Assembly (NCBI GenBank): GCA_964547995.1
Contig: CAZJRB010000005.1
Coordinates: 1 to 64,000 of the forward strand
DNA length: 64,000 nt
DNA from: CAZJRB01 sp964547995
Lineage (GTDB): Bacteria > Planctomycetota > Planctomycetia > Pirellulales > Thermoguttaceae
Reading direction: 5' to 3'
The notes below the pieces were generated by a model, which searched no databases, was not told the DNA's origin, and was given only the letters and a program-made list of their open reading frames with translations. Within the stretch, counting starts at the first letter, position 1. Each line of letters starts with the position of its first letter. A program made the translations under genes and the position numbers. This document shows, piece after piece, positions 41,031-50,588 of the stretch.

Positions 41031-41909
41031 TCAAAACATTTGCGTGCCGGCTATTGCGATCAGCACCAATGTCGCAAAGATAATGGCGCCGTTGAAGACC
41101 ATTGCCCAGTGGAGAAGCCATCGAGATTCCTCGGGCACGCGCCGAGGCAATTCGTACCTGAGGATCAGCCAAAGAGAGTAGGCATTCAACACTCCGAAGA
41201 ACCCGCAGAACACCAAGCCAAAGATGGCGGCGCGACACGCCCGGCGTACAATCTCGGTCACCTCGACGTCGTTCAACAACCACTCGTCCGCCGGCAACTG
41301 CTCATCGGGAGTCCCCGGGCGATCGCTCGGGATCTCAACCGGCACGGCCGACCTTCCGAATTGCCACCACTGAAAGACGGCGACCAGGAAAGGGAACTCG
41401 CTTATAACCAGCAACGCGATCGTTTCCGTTGGCGACAGATACGTTGCGCCGGCAACGAGCAGGAGTACGATTACGGTCACCGCAGGTGCGACGACGCCGA
41501 CAAGAAACATGAGCAGGGGGCTCGGCAGCCATTTCTCTTCGGAAGGTTGCGGCTCTTCGGCCACCGGTTTGACCCACGTTTGGAAGGTCGGGTCTTCAAC
41601 ACCGTCGTGCGTGGTGCCGCAGTACCAACAAGCGTTCATGTTGCCGACGACCTGCGCGCCGCACTTCGGGCACCTCCAGCTTTTGCCCGGCGCTTTGCAC
41701 GACTGGACGCTTTCCGCCAGGATCTCTTGGGCTCGGGCCATGTCCAATTCGGCCACAAGGACCTTGACTCCGCCCAAAAGCAATCCCAGATGCCACAACC
41801 ACCCGACCGTTTGGTCGTCGGCCACAAATGCGGTCTTGAGGTAGTTTCGAGCGAGATCGGCCTCAATTGGCGTATTATATCTGGCGACGGTTTTGAGATC
41901 ATTCGACAT
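41031..41909 (-). CDS. DUF2007 / zinc-ribbon membrane protein
   Basis: 292 aa. The N-terminal DUF2007-like domain (about 1-65) has VARYNTPIEADLARNYLKTA and VKVLVAELDMARAQEIL. A zinc ribbon follows (about 79-98, CPKCGAQ...CWYCG), then four or so membrane helices (about 125-290). DUF2007 proteins are thought to be signal-transducing adaptors with a ferredoxin-like fold; the role is unknown. It lies 33 bp after the moeA-fusion gene in the same direction and may be cotranscribed with it. Confidence 0.7.
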   Translation of the reverse strand: MSNDLKTVARYNTPIEADLARNYLKTAFVADDQTVGWLWHLGLLLGGVKVLVAELDMARAQEILAESVQSCKAPGKSWRCPKCGAQVVGNMNACWYCGTTHDGVEDPTFQTWVKPVAEEPQPSEEKWLPSPLLMFLVGVVAPAVTVIVLLLVAGATYLSPTETIALLVISEFPFLVAVFQWWQFGRSAVPVEIPSDRPGTPDEQLPADEWLLNDVEVTEIVRRACRAAIFGLVFCGFFGVLNAYSLWLILRYELPRRVPEESRWLLHWAMVFNGAIIFATLVLIAIAGTQMF

Positions 41910-41942
41910 GGAACATGCCGGGGAACAGGACGAAGGAAGTTG

Positions 41943-43910
41943 CTAAGGGAAACGGCTTTCGATGTTGAACCCCATGGCCGCAAATTGTTCGCGGATGGCC
42001 GATTCTGCGAGCAGCTTTCTAAACGCCGCGAGGGCCGGGCGGTCTCGGCGGTCTTTCGGAACCGCGAAATCGTAACGCTCGTCTTCTAACGGCAGGAAGC
42101 CGAGTCCCAATCGCTTGGCGACCCACTCGATCGCCACGCCCCAGTCGGCCCGGCCCTGGGCCACCGCGGCGGCCACCGCGTTGTGGCTTTTCGTCTGCAC
42201 GACGTAGCCGGTCGGTTGCGTGCCTCCCAACAGCCGGTCGATGAGGATCCGCGTGCCGCTGCCGGCGTTGCGGTTGATCATCACGCACGCCGGGTCGTCT
42301 TTGACTGTTGCGATGGCATCCGCGGCCGGGTGCCCTTCGAACCGCTTATCACCGGGGCGGAACACAACGCCCTGCAGGCGGCCGTATCCTTCAACCAGCT
42401 CCAACTCCGGCGTCATCAGATGCACGTTGTACTTGCCGGAGTCGGGGTCGAGCAGGTGCATTCCGGCCAGGTCGCACTCGCCGCGCAGGGCCGCCTGCAA
42501 TCCGCCGGTCGAGCCGACCGCCATGAACTTCGTCGCCAGTCCGCGCTCCTGGAGCTTGCCGAGCAGGAAGTCGAGACCCACACAATGGCTGCCGATCACG
42601 ACCAGGTCGGCCGGCCGCAGTTCGCCGCCGAGCAGTTGGACCTCGACCGCTGCGCCCGCCTCGACGATTTCCTCGTGGCGGCCGATGGTCACGAACCCGT
42701 CGGCCCGGCTGAAGGCGGTAACCGAGCCGGAACCCTTGCCCATCGGATAGGCGGCGAGCCGCTTCTCACCTGTCTCCCCGGACGGTGCCAATCCGACGAG
42801 CAAGTACTCGGTCCGCCCGATTTGCGAGTTGACTTTGACGGCCATCCGTGCATCGACGGTTGCACGGGCGGCCGCAGTCCTTCCGCCGAGCATCCGAATC
42901 ACCGGGGCGACGAACTCGTGGAACGTGAAGATCGCCGAGGTCGGAAAGCCCGGCAGAATCACAACCGGCTTGCCGTGATGAGCGGCCAGGCAGATCGGCT
43001 TGCCCGGCTTCAGCGCGACGCCGTGGGCGACGATGCCCGGCCCGGACAGCTCGCTGACGACCCGGTACGAGAGGTCGCCTTCCCCTTTGCTGGTGCCGCC
43101 GGAAAGCAACACGACGTCGGCCGAGTCGAGGGCCTCGTGCAGCTTGGCGCGGAGTTCGTCCAGCTCGTCGCGGACGATGCCGAGGTACTGCGGCACGCCG
43201 CCCAGTTCGCGGACGGCGTCGGCGAGGATCCGCGCATTGCTGTCGAAGACCATGCCGGGTTTCATTGTTTCGCTAGGGTCGATGATCTCATCGCCGGTCG
43301 AGAGGATCGCGACGACGGGCCGCCGCCAGACGCCGACCTTGTCGGTCCCAATGGCCGCCAGCACGCCCGACTCACGGCTGGTGATCTGTTGCCCGCGCCG
43401 CAGGACCGTTTCGCCGGCGGTGATGTCGCTTCCGGCAAACGAGACGCCGAAGCCGGGCGTGACCGCCTTTCTCACCAGCAACTCCGCATAAAAGGGTCCT
43501 GGACCCTTTTTCGGTTTTTCCGGTTCGGTATCCGTGTGTTCGACCATGACCACGGCATCGGCCCCGCGGGGAAGCATCCCACCGGTGGCGATAGTGATTG
43601 CCAGCCCCGGTGTAACCTCGTCTTGCGGTACGACGCCGGTAGCAAGGATCTCATCCGAGAGTTTCAGCCGCCGCGGGTTTTCCTCGTCGGCCCCGTAGGT
43701 GTCGGCTGCCTTGACGGCGTAGCCGTCGTAGTTCGAACGGTCGAACGACGGGACGTCGACGCCGGCAACCACATCGGTCGCCAGCACGCGGCCCAGCGCG
43801 TCGGCCAGCGCGACTTCTTCAACTTCTAACGGGCAAATATCGATCGCCCCGCGGAACCGCTTCTCGGCTTCGTCGCGATCGATCACGTTGAGGAATTGTT
43901 CTTGGGGCAT
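41943..43910 (-). CDS. MoeA-like molybdopterin protein fused to PBP-like domain
   Basis: 655 aa. Residues about 1-400 are MoeA: VPSFDRSNYDGYAVKA, the LPRGADAVVMVEHT segment, the ILSTGDEI strand, and LLSGGTSKGEGD, in the usual four-domain order. From about 430 to the end is a periplasmic-binding-protein-like domain (LVVIGSHCVGLDFLLGKLQE, then CVMINRNAGSGTRILIDRLL) of the kind fused to MoeA in archaea and some bacteria. It has no signal peptide, so it acts in the cytoplasm and perhaps senses molybdate, tungstate or the cofactor. The start at ATG 43910 was preferred to the TTG at 43919. The second moeA lies just upstream in the same direction. Confidence 0.9.
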   Translation of the reverse strand: MPQEQFLNVIDRDEAEKRFRGAIDICPLEVEEVALADALGRVLATDVVAGVDVPSFDRSNYDGYAVKAADTYGADEENPRRLKLSDEILATGVVPQDEVTPGLAITIATGGMLPRGADAVVMVEHTDTEPEKPKKGPGPFYAELLVRKAVTPGFGVSFAGSDITAGETVLRRGQQITSRESGVLAAIGTDKVGVWRRPVVAILSTGDEIIDPSETMKPGMVFDSNARILADAVRELGGVPQYLGIVRDELDELRAKLHEALDSADVVLLSGGTSKGEGDLSYRVVSELSGPGIVAHGVALKPGKPICLAAHHGKPVVILPGFPTSAIFTFHEFVAPVIRMLGGRTAAARATVDARMAVKVNSQIGRTEYLLVGLAPSGETGEKRLAAYPMGKGSGSVTAFSRADGFVTIGRHEEIVEAGAAVEVQLLGGELRPADLVVIGSHCVGLDFLLGKLQERGLATKFMAVGSTGGLQAALRGECDLAGMHLLDPDSGKYNVHLMTPELELVEGYGRLQGVVFRPGDKRFEGHPAADAIATVKDDPACVMINRNAGSGTRILIDRLLGGTQPTGYVVQTKSHNAVAAAVAQGRADWGVAIEWVAKRLGLGFLPLEDERYDFAVPKDRRDRPALAAFRKLLAESAIREQFAAMGFNIESRFP

Positions 43911-43942
43911 GGAATCCAATGTCGCTTGCGGCTTCGTAATTC

Positions 43943-44050
43943 AAAGTAGCAGGCACACTCCGAGAGCGGCACGACACTCCGTGTCGTGAATTACGGCACG
44001 GAGTGCCGTACCACGCTGGTTTTTCACAAGCTCGGAGTGCCTGCTACCTT
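43943..44050. repeat. AAAGTAGCAGGCAC inverted-repeat element
   Basis: Ends AAAGTAGCAGGCACACTCCG and CTCGGAGTGCCTGCTACCTT are inverted copies. The centre has nested hairpins (GACACTCCGTGTC; TACGGCACGGAGTGCCGTA). It fills nearly the whole gap between the two moeA genes and begins right at the end of the upstream moeA (stop at 44051-44053). Confidence 0.75.
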
Positions 44051-45304
44051 CTAATCGTACAAATAAACCTCCACTTCCGCACCCGGCGGATGGCCTTCGC
44101 TGTCGGGCGGGACCAGGACGAAACCGTCGGCTCGCGTAGTGGACGAAAGGACCGAAGCGCCGGAAATGGCCAGCGGCTCGGCCTCGCCGTGAACGACCTT
44201 CACTCGCATGTAGTCGAGCCGGCCGACCGTCGAAACGATCTTTCGGCTAAGCGGCACTGTCGTGCGGCGATACGGCCAGCCGGTCGATCGCCCGCCCATG
44301 ACGCGAATCGCCCGGCCGGCGAAAAAGTCGTATGCACAGAGACACGAGACCGGATTACCCGGCAACAGGAATACAAGCCGGCCACAGCCGTCCTCTCCTT
44401 CGAGCAGGCCCATGCCGGTTGGGCTGCTCGGGCGCATCGCGATGCCGTGGATCGGCAACTCGCCGTGCTCGCGCAACAGCGCCGGGGCAAAATCCTCCTG
44501 GCCGACGCTCGATCCGCCGGAGACCAGCACGGCATCGGCCGGCGACCGCATCGCTTCGAGAATCGCTTCCAGGGTGTCTTGAACGATGCCGGGGTTAATA
44601 GGTTCACCACCATCGCGGCGGACAAACGCATCGAGCATCGGGCCGTTTGAATCGACGATACGGTTCGGCTCGGGCGTGGAACCGGCCGGCAGCAGCTCGT
44701 TGCCGGTGACGACGATTCGCACCCGCGGCCGCAAAACCACCGGCACCCGGCCGGTTCCAATCGACGAAAGGAGACCGATGTCTTGTGGGCGCAAGACGCG
44801 GCCGGGCTCCAAAACGGTCGCTCCGGCAGTGATGTCTTCGCCCACCCGACCGATGTGTTTTCCGGGCGAGACATCACCGACGGCAAACGCCCGCTCGCCT
44901 TCGGTTTCGACGACTTCGACCGGCAACACCGCGTCAGCGCCTTCCGGCACCGGCGCCCCGGTCATGATTTTCACGGCTTGCCCCCGATCGACCGTTACGT
45001 CGAACGGATTGCCCGGCAGCGACTGGCCGATCACCTCCAGCATCAGGCGGTTGTAGGACGACGCCCCGGTGGTATCGGCCGCCCGAACCGCATAGCCGTC
45101 CATCATCGAGCGATGGAAGCCGGGCACGTCAACGCGGCTCCGCATTTCCTGCGCCAGCACGCGGCCGGCCGCTTGTCGAAGCGGAACGGTTTCCTCGCCG
45201 AGCCGCCCGGTCCGCTCGTCGAGCCACTTCAGCGCATCGGCCACGGTGGTCCGCCGGGCGAAGCCCCGCATGCGCACGTCGTTGGCGGCAGAGGAGTCAC
45301 TCAT
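44051..45304 (-). CDS. moeA: Molybdopterin molybdotransferase
   Basis: 417 aa, normal MoeA length. Motifs include VPGFHRSMMDGYAVRA, the VPEGADAVLPVE box, the IVVTGNELLPAGS strand, VLVSGGSSVGQEDF and the LPGNPVSCLCAYDFF segment of domain III, plus a C-terminal domain IV beta region. It inserts molybdate into adenylylated molybdopterin to make the active cofactor. Two moeA paralogues in a row suggest one for molybdenum and one for tungsten or for sensing; that split is known in other lineages and is inference here. No other moa/mog genes are in the window. Confidence 0.92.
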   Translation of the reverse strand: MSDSSAANDVRMRGFARRTTVADALKWLDERTGRLGEETVPLRQAAGRVLAQEMRSRVDVPGFHRSMMDGYAVRAADTTGASSYNRLMLEVIGQSLPGNPFDVTVDRGQAVKIMTGAPVPEGADAVLPVEVVETEGERAFAVGDVSPGKHIGRVGEDITAGATVLEPGRVLRPQDIGLLSSIGTGRVPVVLRPRVRIVVTGNELLPAGSTPEPNRIVDSNGPMLDAFVRRDGGEPINPGIVQDTLEAILEAMRSPADAVLVSGGSSVGQEDFAPALLREHGELPIHGIAMRPSSPTGMGLLEGEDGCGRLVFLLPGNPVSCLCAYDFFAGRAIRVMGGRSTGWPYRRTTVPLSRKIVSTVGRLDYMRVKVVHGEAEPLAISGASVLSSTTRADGFVLVPPDSEGHPPGAEVEVYLYD

Positions 45305-45362
45305 TACACACTATCATAGCGATTTCCGCCCCTTTGGGCGACGGGGTTCGCAAAGAAAGGCT

Positions 45363-45486
45363 AGGCGTTGTCTCAAGAGACGCCCAGATGAGTTGTACGA
45401 TGGCCTTCCAAGGCCGTCGGGAAGCTGCGTTTTTTCGATGACCGACGGCCTTGGAAGGCCATCGTACGGGTTTTGAGACAGAGCCT
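45363..45486. repeat. MITE-like element, ~124 bp, long form
   Basis: Left end AGGCGTTGTCTCAAGAGACG, right end GGGTTTTGAGACAGAGCCT, and inner arms GTACGATGGCCTTCCAAGG and its inverse. On the - strand its end TAGGCTCTGTCTCAAAACC contributes the TAG stop of the PEP-CTERM gene. Confidence 0.85.
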
Positions 45487-46381
45487 AATCCAGCCGTTGG
45501 CTAGAGGAGGTCCATCGCCGGAAGGCCAGCACGATTGCGGCGACGGCCAGAAGCGTTATCGTTCCCGGTTCGGGCACGCTCAACGGCGAAGTGCCGCTGT
45601 AAAGCAGCCCAATCTCGTCGGACGAAAGAGCGTCATCCCACAGGGCGGCGTCGTCCAGTCCGCCGTTGAACCAACGCGCGACCTCGCTGTCCTTTCGCAC
45701 GTGTGCGCCGACAACAAAGGGATAGCCTTGATCCAGACTCAAGCCGGCCGCGGAATCCGTGCCTGCCGAGGCGCCGTCCAGGTACAACTCGAACGTCGAC
45801 GTCGCATCTTTGTATACGACTGCGGCGTGATGCCATGCGCCCGCGCCCATGCCGCTCCCGGTAATGCTGACGCCGGGCCCGGGATAGTACTCCAGGGAAA
45901 CCTGGTTAGAGCCGCCGTGAGCGTAGAGCTGCAATTCGTTCTGACCGCCGTATCCGTCCCCTTCGCCGAGATGGAGGATAAAATCATCATTGTCGGTGTT
46001 GGTGCGATTAAACCAGACGGCGAACGTCCAGTCTTGGCCGTCGAAATCGATAATGCCTTCGCCAAGCGCATCCCGGACAACACGGCCGCCGTTGGTGCCG
46101 CTTTCCGTCAACAAGAGCGATTGGGCCAGGGGGCCGGAGAGAACCGCGGGGGTATCAGCCTGATACTGATATGGTGTGGTGGCCGGTAGAGCCGATTCGA
46201 GGGTTCCGTCCCGCCCGTTACCCGAGTTGTCGGTTGCCAAGTTGTCGGTGGAAACGTCTGGCAGGTCGAAGCTGTAGTAGAGAATCGGGGTGGCCTTGGT
46301 GACCGCACAGGAAACGCCCACGGCAATCCACACCAGCGTTGCGCGAGCAAACGTCTTGGCAACCGGGCGGCACACGGTCAT
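45485..46381 (-). CDS. LamG-domain PEP-CTERM protein
   Basis: 298 aa. The signal peptide is about 1-31 (cleavage near VTKA-T). A LamG-like domain (about 35-265) contains YSFDLPDVSTDN, DWTFAVWFNRTNTDNDDFI, and the closing FNGGLDDAALWDDALSSDEI. The C-terminus is a PEP-CTERM sorting signal: VPEPGTITLL, a hydrophobic helix, then FRRW plus a short tail. Such proteins are processed by an exosortase and placed on the surface or in the exopolysaccharide. The start at 46381 has GGGGGAGAA directly before it. The stop codon lies in a repeat element. Confidence 0.85.
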   Translation of the reverse strand: MTVCRPVAKTFARATLVWIAVGVSCAVTKATPILYYSFDLPDVSTDNLATDNSGNGRDGTLESALPATTPYQYQADTPAVLSGPLAQSLLLTESGTNGGRVVRDALGEGIIDFDGQDWTFAVWFNRTNTDNDDFILHLGEGDGYGGQNELQLYAHGGSNQVSLEYYPGPGVSITGSGMGAGAWHHAAVVYKDATSTFELYLDGASAGTDSAAGLSLDQGYPFVVGAHVRKDSEVARWFNGGLDDAALWDDALSSDEIGLLYSGTSPLSVPEPGTITLLAVAAIVLAFRRWTSSSQRLD

Positions 46382-46769
46382 TTCTCCCCCGGGAAAGGTA
46401 CTACTCCTGCAAATGATGACGCAAGGAGGTATCATTTGCAAGCATTCCTTAAGCCAATATTTCCCCTCAAGCCATATTCTCACAACATAAATACTCCCTT
46501 GGTGCTACACAGTATCCCCATCATTGCGGTAGCATTGGGACCATGCTAGGAGTGCCGATTTTCTCTAGCCTTGCTGTTTTACTCATTCTCTGCTATTCGT
46601 TGTTAAACGTCCGAGACTATCTAGTTTGAAGTCAACCATGTTTTCGCCCGGCCCTTGAGAACTGCCCGTTTTCTTGGTAGAGTCGTAGTGGGCTATCCGT
46701 TGGCGCGGGAAATCCGTCTGCGTTCTCTGGCGTCGGGGCCGTTTCCACCTATTAGAGCTATCCGGATCC
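46382..46769. other. Divergent intergenic region
   Basis: Lower GC than its neighbours. Apart from the inverted repeat at 46408-46440, nothing is recognised. It should hold the promoters of the PEP-CTERM gene and the Hsp70 pair. Confidence 0.4.
46408..46440. promoter_or_regulatory. Inverted repeat, possible operator
   Basis: TGCAAATGAT (46408-46417) and ATCATTTGCA (46431-46440) are perfect 10-bp arms 13 bp apart. It lies 27 bp upstream of the PEP-CTERM gene start, in its leader or promoter. A dimeric repressor site or an RNA hairpin are both possible. Confidence 0.5.
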
Positions 46770-48776
46770 ATGGGCAAGGAACAACCTGTTGGGATCGATC
46801 TTGGAACGACCAACTCGGCCGTTGCCCGGCTTGACGAGGCGGGGCGGTCGGTGATGGTGAATAATGCCGAAGGGGGACTGCTGACGCCGAGCATCGTGTT
46901 CTTCGGCGAAAGCGAGGTGATCGTCGGCAAGGACGCCCGGAATGCCACAACCAGGGTACCGGGTCAAGTGGCCGAGTGGGTCAAGCGCGACATGGGCGAG
47001 GCGACCTACAACCGACCGATCCATGGGGAATACCTGCCGCCGGAAGTGATTCAAGCCTGCATCCTTCGGAAGATGAAGTCCGACGCGTCGGACGTTTTCA
47101 ACGACGACGCGCGAGTCGTTATCACGGTTCCGGCATACTTCGACGAACCGCGCCGCAAGGCGACCGCCGACGCGGGCGAGATGGCGGGGTTGAAACTGCT
47201 CGACATCGTCAACGAGCCGACGGCCGCCGCACTGGCCTTTGGCGAAACGCACGGCTACCTGGCGCCCGGCGGCGGCGTCAAGGAGGCGCTGACCGTACTC
47301 GTCTATGATCTCGGCGGCGGTACGTTCGACGTGACGCTGCTGAAGCTTGAACCGGGAAACATCCAGATGATCGCCACGGACGGCGATGTCCAACTCGGCG
47401 GTCACGACTGGGACGAACGAATCGTGAATCACGTGGCGGAATCGTTCCTGAAGTCGTACGGAGTTGATCCCCGGCAGGACGATATCGCCTTGAGCCAGAT
47501 CTACAATGCGGTCGTCGAGGCAAAGCACACGTTGACCGCCCGGAGTCGGGCCTCGATCCAGGTGGAATACCAGGGCAAGGCGATAGCCGTCCAGCTCAGC
47601 CGCGATCAGTTTGCCGACTTGACGAGCGATCTGCTGGAACGTACTTCGTACACGACCCGTCAGTTGTTGATCGACGCGAAGATGGAGTGGAAGGACGTCA
47701 ACAGGGTCCTACTGGTCGGCGGCTCTACCCGAATGCCGATGGTCACGGAAATGATCCAGAAGCTTTCGGGTATCGCCCCGGACCGGACGGTCAATCCGGA
47801 CGAAGCGGTTGCCCGGGGCGCCGTTCTCTATGCCGGTTACCTCTTGGCCAAGGGGCAGGACGGCGTCAAGCCGAGCTTCGAGGTGAGCAACGTCAACTCG
47901 CACAGTCTGGGGATCGAGGGGATCGATCAGCGGACCATGCGGAAAATCAACGTGATTCTTATTCCGCGCAACACGGCGCTGCCGGCGAAGTTCACCAACC
48001 GCTTCGTCACCAAGATGGAGAACCAACGATCGATCGTGATCCAGGTGCTGGAGGGCGAGAGTTCGGTGCCGGGTGAGTGTACGGCCATCGGGCGGACCTC
48101 CGTCCGCAATCTGCCGGAAGGAATGCCCAAGGGTTGGCCCGTTGAAGTCACCTTCGAATACGCGGCCAACGGGCGGCTCGCCGTGAAAGCCGTGGTGCCG
48201 GGAACCCATCACATGGCCAAGCTCGAATTGGAACGCGCGGTCGGGCTGACCAACGAGGGAATCCAGCGTTGGAAGAGCACGGTCGACACCGGGGCAGGGT
48301 TCGACAGTTTCGGGACCATCGCCCGGGAAATCTTGGGGTCGCCCGGCGCGATTACCTCGGCTCCCGGTGGTCCGTCGTCACCGATGACGCCGACCCAACC
48401 TCAGATGGTCCAACCACAGGCGACCCAACCACAACCGGCAGCCGGGTCACAACCGATGCCCATCTCCTCCGCTCCACCAGCCGGATCGGCGCCGGGACCG
48501 GCGCCGGTCCAGTGGGCGCAACCCGATGCCGCCAAGGCGTCTACCCCATCGTTACCCCAAACATCGGGCACGGCGAGCACCCCTTTGGGGGCATCTCCTG
48601 CACACACCGGACAACTCGCTCAGGGGGAGAAATCTTCCCCAGAAGGAAAACCCTCGTTCAAGATTCCGCCTCAAGCATTGAGCATCATCGGATATGTGGC
48701 TGCTGCCATTGTGGGACTGGGGCTTGGATATCTCATCTTGACGATGATTCGGCCCGGACTCCCTACTCCCTGGTAG
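46770..48776 (+). CDS. Hsp70/DnaK-family protein with C-terminal membrane anchor
   Basis: 668 aa. The ATPase domain (about 5-370) has PVGIDLGTTNSAVARLD (phosphate 1), VYDLGGGTFDVTLLKLE (phosphate 2) and VLLVGGSTRMPMV (adenosine). A beta-type substrate domain (about 375-500) follows; the usual DVTPLSLG entry is NVNSHSLG here. There is no lid helix bundle. Instead come a Pro/Gln/Ser-rich linker (about 525-625) and a membrane helix (about 643-663, SIIGYVAAAIVGLGLGYLIL). The ATPase domain would thus be tethered to the cytoplasmic face of a membrane. A second Hsp70 follows after 59 bp. No dnaJ or grpE is near, so the partner is not evident. Confidence 0.85.
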   Translation: MGKEQPVGIDLGTTNSAVARLDEAGRSVMVNNAEGGLLTPSIVFFGESEVIVGKDARNATTRVPGQVAEWVKRDMGEATYNRPIHGEYLPPEVIQACILRKMKSDASDVFNDDARVVITVPAYFDEPRRKATADAGEMAGLKLLDIVNEPTAAALAFGETHGYLAPGGGVKEALTVLVYDLGGGTFDVTLLKLEPGNIQMIATDGDVQLGGHDWDERIVNHVAESFLKSYGVDPRQDDIALSQIYNAVVEAKHTLTARSRASIQVEYQGKAIAVQLSRDQFADLTSDLLERTSYTTRQLLIDAKMEWKDVNRVLLVGGSTRMPMVTEMIQKLSGIAPDRTVNPDEAVARGAVLYAGYLLAKGQDGVKPSFEVSNVNSHSLGIEGIDQRTMRKINVILIPRNTALPAKFTNRFVTKMENQRSIVIQVLEGESSVPGECTAIGRTSVRNLPEGMPKGWPVEVTFEYAANGRLAVKAVVPGTHHMAKLELERAVGLTNEGIQRWKSTVDTGAGFDSFGTIAREILGSPGAITSAPGGPSSPMTPTQPQMVQPQATQPQPAAGSQPMPISSAPPAGSAPGPAPVQWAQPDAAKASTPSLPQTSGTASTPLGASPAHTGQLAQGEKSSPEGKPSFKIPPQALSIIGYVAAAIVGLGLGYLILTMIRPGLPTPW

Positions 48777-48835
48777 CCCAATATGATAGATTGAGATACA
48801 ATCAAGGTTTGTAATCGAGACTGACCTGACTTGAT

Positions 48836-50383
48836 ATGACGAAGCCAGCCATTCCTGCCATCGGCATTGATTTAGGTACGACCTTCTCCGTACTTGCGCG
48901 CCTCGACGACCGCAGCCAGCCGCTCACGTTGGTCAATGCGGAGGGCGACCGCGTTACGCCCAGCGTGGTGTTGTTCGATGGGGAAGACGTTGTAGTGGGT
49001 AAAGAAGCCCTCAAGGCAATGGCAACGGAAGCGGACAGCGTGGCTGAGTGTTCGAAGCGGGACGTGGGGCACCGCGTCTTCCACAAGGTTTTTGAAGGAC
49101 GCCAATACCCGCCCGAGGTCATCGAGGCCTGGATCCTCAACAAGATCCGTGCCGACGCCAGCCAACAAATTGGTGATTTCGAGAGGGTGGTGATCACGGT
49201 GCCGGCTTACTTCGACGAGGTCCGTCGCAAGGCCACGCAGGACGCCGGCTATATGGCGGGGTTCGAGGTGATGGACATCATCAACGAACCGACCGCAGCG
49301 GCGGTCGCATTCGGTTTCCAGCAAGGGTTTCTTGACGAGCACGGCAGCTCGGCCGAGCCGCGCAATATCCTTGTCTACGACCTCGGCGGAGGAACGTTCG
49401 ATGTCACGGTGATGGAGATTCGGGGAACGGAGTTTACGGCCCTGGCCACCGACGGCGACGTCCGGTTGGGCGGTTACGACTGGGACCAGCGGCTGGTCGA
49501 CCTGGTGGCCGAGGAGTTTATCCGCGAACACTATGTTGATCCCCGCGAAGAGCAGAATTCGGCAGGCAAGCTGTGGCGGGAGTGCGAAGACGCCAAGCGA
49601 ACCCTCTCGGCCCGGAGCAAGGCCTCCGTTACCTGCACCTACAAGGGCCTCTCATCGCGGGTCGAGATCACCAAGCAGCAGTTTGAGGAAGCCACGCAGG
49701 ACTTGCTCGACCGCACCCGGTTCACCACAGTGCAGACCCTGAAAGCGGCCGGGCTGGATTGGGGCGACATCGAGCGAGTTTTGATGGTCGGCGGCCTTAC
49801 CCGAATGCCCATGGTCAAGGGGATGCTCGAACAGATTTCCGGCAAAGAGGCCGACGCGTCGGTCGCCGCCGACGAAGCGGTCGCCCACGGCGCGGCCATT
49901 CGAGCGGGGATGTTGCTCGCCGAGCAGCACGGCAACCCGGCACCGCTGTCCATCAGGAACGTCAATTCGCACAGCCTCGGCGTGGTGGGGACCGACCGCC
50001 AGACCAAGCGCCGCCGCAACGGCATCCTCATCCCGCGCAATACTCCGCTGCCGGTGACCAGCAAGGGCATTTTCCGCACCTCGAAAGCGAGTCAGAAGTC
50101 GATCCTGGTCCAGATTGTCGAGGGTGAGAGCCCGTCGGCCGACGACTGCACGGAAATCGGGAAGTGTACGGTCGCCGACCTCCCGCCCGATTTGCCCCCG
50201 CAATCGCCGATCGACGTTCTTTTCCATTACGAGCCGAACGGCCGGCTTCAGGTGAAGGTTTCGGTGCCCGGCACGGACCGCGAGATCGAGACCGAGATCG
50301 TCCGTGAGAACAGCCTTAGCAAGGAGTACATGGACGGTTGGCGGCAATATATCAGCCAGAAGGAACCGACCGACTACCAATAG
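48836..50383 (+). CDS. Hsp70/DnaK-family protein, short form
   Basis: 515 aa. Full ATPase domain (GIDLGTTFSVLARLDDRSQP; VYDLGGGTFDVTVMEI; VLMVGGLTRMPMV), then the variant linker VNSHSLGVVGTDRQTKRRR and a beta substrate domain ending about residue 490. It lacks the lid domain and the EEVD or acidic tail of DnaK, and has no membrane helix. It is clearly a paralogue of the preceding gene and probably cotranscribed. Both belong to a divergent Hsp70 branch. A folding or signalling role, perhaps as a soluble/anchored pair, is inference. Confidence 0.85.
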   Translation: MTKPAIPAIGIDLGTTFSVLARLDDRSQPLTLVNAEGDRVTPSVVLFDGEDVVVGKEALKAMATEADSVAECSKRDVGHRVFHKVFEGRQYPPEVIEAWILNKIRADASQQIGDFERVVITVPAYFDEVRRKATQDAGYMAGFEVMDIINEPTAAAVAFGFQQGFLDEHGSSAEPRNILVYDLGGGTFDVTVMEIRGTEFTALATDGDVRLGGYDWDQRLVDLVAEEFIREHYVDPREEQNSAGKLWRECEDAKRTLSARSKASVTCTYKGLSSRVEITKQQFEEATQDLLDRTRFTTVQTLKAAGLDWGDIERVLMVGGLTRMPMVKGMLEQISGKEADASVAADEAVAHGAAIRAGMLLAEQHGNPAPLSIRNVNSHSLGVVGTDRQTKRRRNGILIPRNTPLPVTSKGIFRTSKASQKSILVQIVEGESPSADDCTEIGKCTVADLPPDLPPQSPIDVLFHYEPNGRLQVKVSVPGTDREIETEIVRENSLSKEYMDGWRQYISQKEPTDYQ

Positions 50384-50588
50384 GAAACCGCTGGAGTCGG
50401 TGTCCGTCCGTCTCGGATCCCAAAGGGCGCACTCCCCCTCTTGTGCCTCTTGCTTGCTATGCATTACCGGCATAAAGTGGGGGTGCCCCCTTTCCAAATT
50501 GCAGCCAATTTGTTATTATATCTTCGGAGCCAGAGGCTATTCTCCAAGGGACCGGGCATCCCGCTACTCCGGAATGAAGAGGTGTCCC

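Noticed and set aside
42183..43829. 548-aa + strand frame over the MoeA fusion
   Set aside because: Shadow; MoeA motifs lie on the - strand.
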